Shown piece by piece: positions 58,549-64,000 of a stretch of DNA of 64,000 bases; the first letter of the stretch is position 1, and the number at the start of each line of letters is the position of its first letter. This DNA comes from Clavibacter tessellarius (lineage in GTDB: Bacteria > Actinomycetota > Actinomycetes > Actinomycetales > Microbacteriaceae): NCBI RefSeq assembly GCF_001618005.1, contig NZ_LQXA01000061.1, positions 116,284-180,283 on the forward strand, written 5' to 3'. The translations under genes and the position numbers were made by a program. The notes beneath the pieces were generated by a model, which had not been told where the DNA came from, did not search any database, and saw nothing but the letters and a program-made list of their open reading frames with translations.

Positions 58549-60045
58549 ATGACCGAACTCCTCCCGCCCGCGACCGGGCGCACCGCGCCCGCTCCCGAGC
58601 AGCCCGTCGCCCCGGCCGCCGCGCCAGGTGCCGGGTCGCCCTCCGCCCGCACCGTCGACGCGCACGGAGCCCAGGCCCCCGGCCTCACCTTCCGCGACGG
58701 CGCCGTCATCGACGGCTGGGACCCGGAGGACCAGGCGCAGTGGGCCGGCGGCGGATCCCGCATCGCCGCCCGCAACCTGCGCTGGTCGATCCTCGCCGAG
58801 TTCCTCGGCTTCGTCGTCTGGCAGCTGTGGTCGATCGTCGTGGTCCAGCTGCCGGCCGCCGGCTTCGACCTGTCCACGGGCCAGGTGTTCTGGCTCATCT
58901 CGATGCCGAGCCTCGTCGGCGCGACCCTCCGCTTCCCCTACACCTTCATGGTGCCGCGCTTCGGCGGCCGCAACTGGACCGTCATCTCGGCCCTCCTGCT
59001 GCTCATCCCGACGATCGCGCTCGCCGTGTGCGTCGGGAACCCGCAGACGCCCTTCGGCGTGCTGCTCCTCGTGGCCGCGCTCGCCGGGTTCGGCGGCGGC
59101 AACTTCGCGAGCTCCATGTCGAACATCACCTACTTCTACCCGCAGAGCCGCAAGGGCTGGGCGCTCGGCCTCAACGCCGCGGGCGGCAACCTCGGGGCGT
59201 CGGTGGCGCAGCTCGTGGTGCCGCTCGTGATCACGGTGGGCGCGGCCGCGACGCTCGACCTCCCGCTCGCCGGCTGGGTCTGGGTGCCGCTCATCCTCGT
59301 CGCCGCGTTCGGCGCCTGGCGGCGCATGGACAACCTCTCGCACGCGAAGGCCGACCTCACGGCGTCGCTCGCGGCGCTCCGAGAGCCGCACCTGTGGATC
59401 CTCGCGTTCCTCTACGTGGGCACCTTCGGCTCGTTCATCGGCTTCGCGGGCGTGTTCCCGAAGCTCATCTCCGACGAGTTCCCCGAGCTGTCGACCTTCG
59501 CGGTGGGCTCGGCGACGCTGTCGCTCGCGTTCCTCGGCTCGCTCATGGGATCCATCGCCCGGCCGATCGGCGGCCGCCTCGCCGACCGGCACGGCGGCGC
59601 CGCGGTGACCATGGGCGCGTTCGTGGTGATGGGCCTCGCGGTCGTCGCGGTCATCGCCACCCTGCCGATGGGCAGCTTCCCGCTCTTCCTCGCGCTGTTC
59701 CTCGTGCTCTTCACGGCGAGCGGCATGGGCAACGGCGCGACCTACCGCATGATCCCGGCGGTGTTCGCCCTCCGCTCCGGCACGGCGCGCGCCGGCCGCG
59801 GATCCGGCGACGTGGGCACGCAGCGGAAGACGGCGGCGGCGCTCGGCCTCATCTCCGGCCTCGGCGCGTACGGCGGCTTCATCATCCCGCAGGTGCTCAG
59901 CCTCTCGAAGACGGAGACGGGCGGGTACACGACGGGTCTCGGCGGCTTCGTCGTGGCGTACGCGGTGATGCTCGCGGTGACCGGGCTCGTCTACCTGCGG
60001 GCGGGCGGGATCCGCCGCGGGACCGCCGCCGGCGCGCGCGTCTGA
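58549..60045 (+). CDS. narK: Nitrate/nitrite transporter (NarK family, MFS)
   Basis: 498 residues. About 12 membrane helices, with the nitrate-porter signatures FGGGNFASSMSNITYFYP and GLNAAGGNLGASVAQL, plus GGRLADRHGG after helix 8. A 70-residue disordered Pro/Ala leader precedes the first helix. GGAG lies upstream of ATG 58549. Its stop overlaps the nasA start (TGATG). It imports nitrate, or exchanges it for nitrite. Confidence 0.93.
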   Translation: MTELLPPATGRTAPAPEQPVAPAAAPGAGSPSARTVDAHGAQAPGLTFRDGAVIDGWDPEDQAQWAGGGSRIAARNLRWSILAEFLGFVVWQLWSIVVVQLPAAGFDLSTGQVFWLISMPSLVGATLRFPYTFMVPRFGGRNWTVISALLLLIPTIALAVCVGNPQTPFGVLLLVAALAGFGGGNFASSMSNITYFYPQSRKGWALGLNAAGGNLGASVAQLVVPLVITVGAAATLDLPLAGWVWVPLILVAAFGAWRRMDNLSHAKADLTASLAALREPHLWILAFLYVGTFGSFIGFAGVFPKLISDEFPELSTFAVGSATLSLAFLGSLMGSIARPIGGRLADRHGGAAVTMGAFVVMGLAVVAVIATLPMGSFPLFLALFLVLFTASGMGNGATYRMIPAVFALRSGTARAGRGSGDVGTQRKTAAALGLISGLGAYGGFIIPQVLSLSKTETGGYTTGLGGFVVAYAVMLAVTGLVYLRAGGIRRGTAAGARV

Positions 60046-62261
60046 TGCCGGCGGTCGCCGAGGCGGGGCCCGGCGCGGTCGGCGGCGCGCCCGCGGGCAC
60101 GCGCGGGCACTGCCCGTACTGCGCCCTCCAGTGCGCGATGACGATGACGCCGGTGGCGGTGCCGGCGGCGTCGCCCGCACCCGCGTCGCCCGCACCCGGG
60201 TCGCCCGCCGCGCCCGCGCCCGCACCCGTGCTCGAGGTCGCGGGCCGCGACTTCCCCACGAACCGCGGCGGCCTCTGCCGCAAGGGCTGGACCAGCGCCG
60301 AGGTGCTCACGGCGGCGGGCCGGCTCACGCATCCGCTCGTGCGGGACGCGTCGGGCGGGCTCGTCCGCGCGACGTGGGACGAGGCGCTCGACCTCGTCGC
60401 CGATCGGCTCCGCGACAGCCGCGCGCGCTTCGGCGCCGACTCGGTGGGCGTCTTCGGCGGCGGCGGCCTCACCAACGAGAAGGCGTACCAGCTCGGGAAG
60501 TTCGCGCGCATCGCCCTCGGCACCTCCCGCATCGACTACAACGGCCGGTTCTGCATGTCGTCCGCGGCGGCCGCCGGCAACCGCGCGTTCGGCGTCGACC
60601 GCGGGCTGCCGTTCCCCGTCGCCGACCTCGACGGCGCGGCCACGATCCTGCTGCTCGGCTCCAACGTCGCCGCCACCATGCCGCCGTTCATCGGGCACCT
60701 CGGCGGGGCGCGGGCCGCGGGCGGGCTCGTCGTGGTGGATCCGCGCCGCTCGGCCACCGCGCACCTCGCCGACGACGGGCAGGGGATCCACCTGCAGCCC
60801 GCGCCCGGGACCGACCTCGTGCTGCTGCTCGGGCTGATCCACGTCGTGCTCGCGGAGGGCCTCGCCGACGACGCGTACGTCGCCGCGCGCACCACGGGCC
60901 TCGACGCCGTGCGCCGGAGCGCCAACGCGTGGTGGCCGGAGCGCGTGCAGCAGGTGACGGGCGTGCCGGTCGCGGAGCTGCGCCGGGTGGCCCGGCGGCT
61001 CGCGGACGGCCGCGGCACCTTCATCCTCACCGGCCGCGGCGTCGAGCAGCACGTGGACGGCACCGACACCGCGACCGCCGCCATCGACCTCGCGCTGCTG
61101 CTCGGGCTGCCCGGTCGGCCCGGATCCGGCTACGGCACCCTCACCGGCCAGGGCAACGGGCAGGGCGGACGCGAGCACGGCCAGAAGTGCGACCAGCTGC
61201 CCGGCTACCGGCGGATCGCCGACCCTGCGGCCCGCGCGCACGTCGCCGCCGTGTGGGGCGTGGACCCCGCGACCATCCCGGGGCCCGGCGTGCCGGCGGT
61301 CGAGCTGCTCGGCGAGCTGGGGGAGCCCGGCGGGATCCGCTGCCTGCTCGTGCACGGATCCAACGTCGTCGTCTCCGCGCCCGACGTCACCGCCGTGCGC
61401 CGCGGCCTCGCGCGCCTCGACCTGCTCGTCGTGTGCGACCTCGTGCTCTCCGAGACCGCGGCGCTCGCCGACGTGGTGCTGCCCGTCACGCAGTGGGCCG
61501 AGGAGGAGGGCACCACGACCTCGCTCGAGGGACGCGTGATCCGGCGCCGCCGCGCCCTCGCCCCGCCTCCGGAGGTGCGCAGCGAGCTGGAGGTGCTGGC
61601 CGAGCTGGCGCGGCGGCTCGACGCGCCCTCCGCCTGGCCCACCGACCCCGCCGTCGTGTTCGACGAGCTCGCGCGGGCGTCGGCGGGCGGCATCGCCGAC
61701 TACTCCGGGCTCAGCCACGCGCTCCTCGACGACGACGCCGTGGAGGCGTTCTGGCCGTACCCGGCCGGATCCACGGGCACGCCGCGCCTGTTCGCCGACC
61801 GGTTCGCGCACCCGGACGGACGCGCGCGGCTCGTCGCGGTGAGCCCCCGCGACGTGACCGCGGGGGATCCGGCGCCCGTCGGCGGCGCGCTCACGCTCGT
61901 CACCGGGCGGCTGCTCGAGCACTACCAGTCGGGCGCGCAGACCCGGCGGGTGCCCGAGCTGCAGGACGCGCAGCCCGTGGCGCGGCTGCAGATCCACCCG
62001 GTGACGGCGGTGCGGCTCGGGATCGTGCACGGCGCGCCCGTCGCGGTCCAGAACGCGCGCGGCGAGGTGCGGGCCGTCGCGGAGGTGACCGCGGGGATCC
62101 GGCACGACACGGTGTTCCTGCCCTTCCACTACGCGGGATCCGAGTGCGCGAACCTGCTGACGGCCGCCGACGTGGATCCCGTCTCGGCCATGCCCGAGTT
62201 CAAGCGCACGGCCGTGACCGTGCGCGCGCTGGCGACGGACGCGGGGGCTGCGCGTGGCTGA
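60045..62261 (+). CDS. nasA: Assimilatory nitrate reductase catalytic subunit (molybdopterin)
   Basis: 738 residues. The N-terminal [4Fe-4S] motif uses Cys23, Cys26, Cys30 and Cys78 (HCPYCALQC ... GGLCRKG), with an Ala/Pro/Ser-rich insert between the third and fourth Cys. Molybdopterin guanine dinucleotide domains follow (NGRFCMSSAAAAGNRAFG, LGSNVAATMPP, TGQGNGQGGREHGQKCDQLPGYR). The C-terminus (TGRLLEHYQSG) is the molydopterin-binding domain. It reduces nitrate to nitrite in the cytosol. ATG 60045 overlaps the narK stop. Confidence 0.94.
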   Translation: MPAVAEAGPGAVGGAPAGTRGHCPYCALQCAMTMTPVAVPAASPAPASPAPGSPAAPAPAPVLEVAGRDFPTNRGGLCRKGWTSAEVLTAAGRLTHPLVRDASGGLVRATWDEALDLVADRLRDSRARFGADSVGVFGGGGLTNEKAYQLGKFARIALGTSRIDYNGRFCMSSAAAAGNRAFGVDRGLPFPVADLDGAATILLLGSNVAATMPPFIGHLGGARAAGGLVVVDPRRSATAHLADDGQGIHLQPAPGTDLVLLLGLIHVVLAEGLADDAYVAARTTGLDAVRRSANAWWPERVQQVTGVPVAELRRVARRLADGRGTFILTGRGVEQHVDGTDTATAAIDLALLLGLPGRPGSGYGTLTGQGNGQGGREHGQKCDQLPGYRRIADPAARAHVAAVWGVDPATIPGPGVPAVELLGELGEPGGIRCLLVHGSNVVVSAPDVTAVRRGLARLDLLVVCDLVLSETAALADVVLPVTQWAEEEGTTTSLEGRVIRRRRALAPPPEVRSELEVLAELARRLDAPSAWPTDPAVVFDELARASAGGIADYSGLSHALLDDDAVEAFWPYPAGSTGTPRLFADRFAHPDGRARLVAVSPRDVTAGDPAPVGGALTLVTGRLLEHYQSGAQTRRVPELQDAQPVARLQIHPVTAVRLGIVHGAPVAVQNARGEVRAVAEVTAGIRHDTVFLPFHYAGSECANLLTAADVDPVSAMPEFKRTAVTVRALATDAGAARG
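60168..60212. repeat. Three 15-bp repeats in the nasA Fe-S loop
   Basis: GCGTCGCCCGCACCC twice, then a variant GGGTCGCCCGCCGCG, in frame, coding Ala-Ser-Pro-Ala-Pro units. Confidence 0.85.
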
Positions 62262-63987
62262 GGCGGGGGACGGCGCGATCCGCGTGCTGGTCGTCGGCCA
62301 CGGGCCCGTCGCGGCGCGTCTCGTCGAGGGGCTCCTGCCGGCGGTGCGGGCCGGGATCCTCGACGTCGTGGTCGTGGGCGCCGAGGAGGACGACCCCTAC
62401 AACCGCGTGCTCGTCGCGGAGCACGCCGTGGGGCGCGCCGACCGGGAGCGCCTCGAGGTGGCCGACACGGCCGCGGCCGAGGCGGCGGGCGTGCGCGTGC
62501 TGCGGCACGGCGCGGTGGTCGGGATCGATCGCGGGCACCGGATCGCGACGCTGCACACCGGCCAGGTGCTGCCCTACGACCGGCTCGTGCTGGCGACGGG
62601 CGCCCGCGCGCACGTGCCGCCGATGGACGGGCTCGAGGCGTCCCGCCATGCGCGCGGCGACGCCCCGTGGGATCCCGACGCGCTCGATCACGGACGGCGT
62701 CCGCTCCCGGCGGGCGTGGTCGCGCTCCGCGACCTGCGGGATGCGCGCATCGTGCTGGCGGCCGTCCGGGCCGGGCGGCGCATCGTCGTGCTCGGCGCGG
62801 GCGTGCTCGGCATGGAGCTGGCGCTCGCCGCGGCCGAGCAGGGCGCGGACGTCGTCGCCGTGCATCACGGCGACGTCCCCATGGCGCGCAACCTCGACCG
62901 CGGCGGCGGCCGCACGCTCAGCCACGCGGCTGATGCGGCGGGCGTCGCGATGGCGGCGCACGCCCGGGCCGAGGGCGTGCTGCTGCACGACCGCGGCACC
63001 GACGACGAGCGCTTCCAGGCGCTCCTGCTCGCGGACGGCGGGCGCATCGACGGCGACCTCCTCGTGCTGTCCTGCGGCGTCACGGCGCGCGACGAGCTCG
63101 CGTCCGCGGCGGGCCTCGCGGTGGGGCGTGGCGTGCTCGTGGGCGCCGACCTCCGCAGCTGGACCGACCCGGCCGTGTTCGCGATCGGGGACTGCGCGCA
63201 CGTCGCGGCGCCGGGATCCGCGCGGCCCGACGGACAGGTCCCCGGCGGGCCGTCCGGCCTCATCGGGCCGGGCTGGCGGCAGGCCGACGCGCTCGCGGGG
63301 CTGCTCGCGGCCGAGGCGGAGGCCCGGCACGGGCACGCGGCGGGATCCGCGGGAGGCAGCGCGCCGGTCGTGCCCGATGCCCCGCCCGGCCTCGGTGCCG
63401 ATGACGGGCGTCCGCCCGTCGTGATGCTCAAGGCCGAGGGCGTCGACGTGGTCGCGGGCGGCGACGTGACCGCGGAGCCGTGGGACGACCCGCCCCGGCG
63501 ACGCCGCCGGCCGGGCCGCGCGCACGCCGCGACCTGCGACACCGAGGAGCTCGACGCCGACGCGGGCCCCGCCCCGCGCGAGGTGGCCGTGTGGACCGAC
63601 CCCGCCCGCGGCGCGTACGTCAAGACCGTGACGCGCGACGGGATCCTCGTGGGCTTCGTCAGCGTCGGCATGCCGCGCGCGGGTGCCGAGCTCACGCTCC
63701 TGTTCGAGCGCCGCGGCGAGCTGCCGGCCGACCGCTCCGTGCTCCTCCGCCTCGATGCGGCCGACGCCGGGGCCCTGCCCACCGGGGATCCGCTCGCGCC
63801 CGACGCGACCGTGTGCTGGTGCAACGGCGTGACCGCGGGGACCATCGCGGAGGCCGCCGCGGGCGGTGCCGCCACGGTCGAGGAGATCGGCGCGTGCACG
63901 CGCGCGGGCACCGGGTGCGGCACGTGCCGCGGGCGGATCCAGGAGGTCCTCGCCTCCGCGGGCGGCCGGGCGGCGGCGCTGCTGTAG
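62254..63987 (+). CDS. NasB-like FAD/NAD(P)H oxidoreductase with BFD [2Fe-2S] domain
   Basis: 577 residues from GTG 62254, overlapping nasA by 8 bp. The FAD-binding motif VLVVGHGPVAARLVEGL, NAD-binding RIVVLGAGVLGMELALAAA and the TDPAVFAIGDCAH motif give a nitrite-reductase-type flavoprotein. After a linker of about 100 residues, the C-terminus has a BFD [2Fe-2S] domain (VCWCNGVTAGTIAEA ... AGTGCGTC). It is likely the electron-delivering partner of NasA. It resembles the N-terminal half of NirB. It is the last gene in the window and complete. Confidence 0.88.
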   Translation: MAEAGDGAIRVLVVGHGPVAARLVEGLLPAVRAGILDVVVVGAEEDDPYNRVLVAEHAVGRADRERLEVADTAAAEAAGVRVLRHGAVVGIDRGHRIATLHTGQVLPYDRLVLATGARAHVPPMDGLEASRHARGDAPWDPDALDHGRRPLPAGVVALRDLRDARIVLAAVRAGRRIVVLGAGVLGMELALAAAEQGADVVAVHHGDVPMARNLDRGGGRTLSHAADAAGVAMAAHARAEGVLLHDRGTDDERFQALLLADGGRIDGDLLVLSCGVTARDELASAAGLAVGRGVLVGADLRSWTDPAVFAIGDCAHVAAPGSARPDGQVPGGPSGLIGPGWRQADALAGLLAAEAEARHGHAAGSAGGSAPVVPDAPPGLGADDGRPPVVMLKAEGVDVVAGGDVTAEPWDDPPRRRRRPGRAHAATCDTEELDADAGPAPREVAVWTDPARGAYVKTVTRDGILVGFVSVGMPRAGAELTLLFERRGELPADRSVLLRLDAADAGALPTGDPLAPDATVCWCNGVTAGTIAEAAAGGAATVEEIGACTRAGTGCGTCRGRIQEVLASAGGRAAALL

Positions 63988-64000
63988 GGGAGCGGGGCGC

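Overview
This window is high-GC actinobacterial chromosome, most consistent with Clavibacter or a close relative in Microbacteriaceae. The evidence is third codon positions that are almost all G or C, frequent GTG starts, many putative leaderless promoters (TAnnnT about 6 nt before the start codon), an IS481-family element, a NirBD/NasA nitrate-assimilation set, and gene order that matches mycobacterial core blocks. The genus assignment is inference from gene content; no database was searched.

Layout. 1-7480: the tail of an unknown gene, tatB, a LysR regulator divergent from a 40-aa membrane peptide, a MerR/TipA-like regulator with a DUF2268 protein, then an operon of MgtE-N/CBS protein, DUF1003 membrane protein and Mrp ATPase, and a general-stress-type membrane protein. 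This is the tatB-mrp-mgtE neighbourhood also known from mycobacteria. 7477-11106: an accessory island of visibly lower GC. It is bounded on the left by a full IS481-family copy (with CTAG target duplications and an amber stop in its transposase) and on the right by a decayed IS481 end. Inside are a secreted trypsin-like serine protease, a lipoprotein and an orphan ribbon-helix-helix gene.

11131-36352: aminopeptidase P, a membrane-anchored EEP-family hydrolase, a PHP phosphoesterase, an RhlE-type RNA helicase, a ferritin-like protein, DUF3107, the AdnA/AdnB double-strand-break helicase-nuclease pair, a phosphotransferase-like protein, a NudC-like Nudix hydrolase, a UvrD2-like helicase, a ThiF/TOMM-like protein, a DUF2342 metalloprotease-like protein, a PDZ-Lon protease, a UPF0182 membrane protein, initiator tRNA-Met and a small P-loop kinase. 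The order from rhlE to UPF0182 follows the mycobacterial rhlE-adnAB-nudC-uvrD2-UPF0182 block. Several members have lost canonical residues: the AdnA motor, the phosphotransferase catalytic loop and the NudC zinc ribbon.

36387-52108: ABC1 kinase with PadR regulator, lipA-lipB, siderophore-interacting protein, YitT and DUF3817 membrane proteins, an arsenate-reductase-like protein, a TetR regulator, an esterase, a hydrolase-GNAT pair, a second DEAD-box helicase, a methyltransferase divergent from an XRE-cupin regulator, and a 70-aa protein.

52247-64000: a nitrate/nitrite assimilation and siroheme cluster. On the minus strand are nirB, a SUMT with a short dehydrogenase-like N-terminus, and a uroporphyrinogen-III synthase fused to a winged helix. 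Divergently on the plus strand are a NirD-CbiX fusion, NarK, NasA and an NasB-like flavoprotein. Together these would import nitrate, reduce it to nitrite and then ammonium, and make the siroheme that NirB needs.
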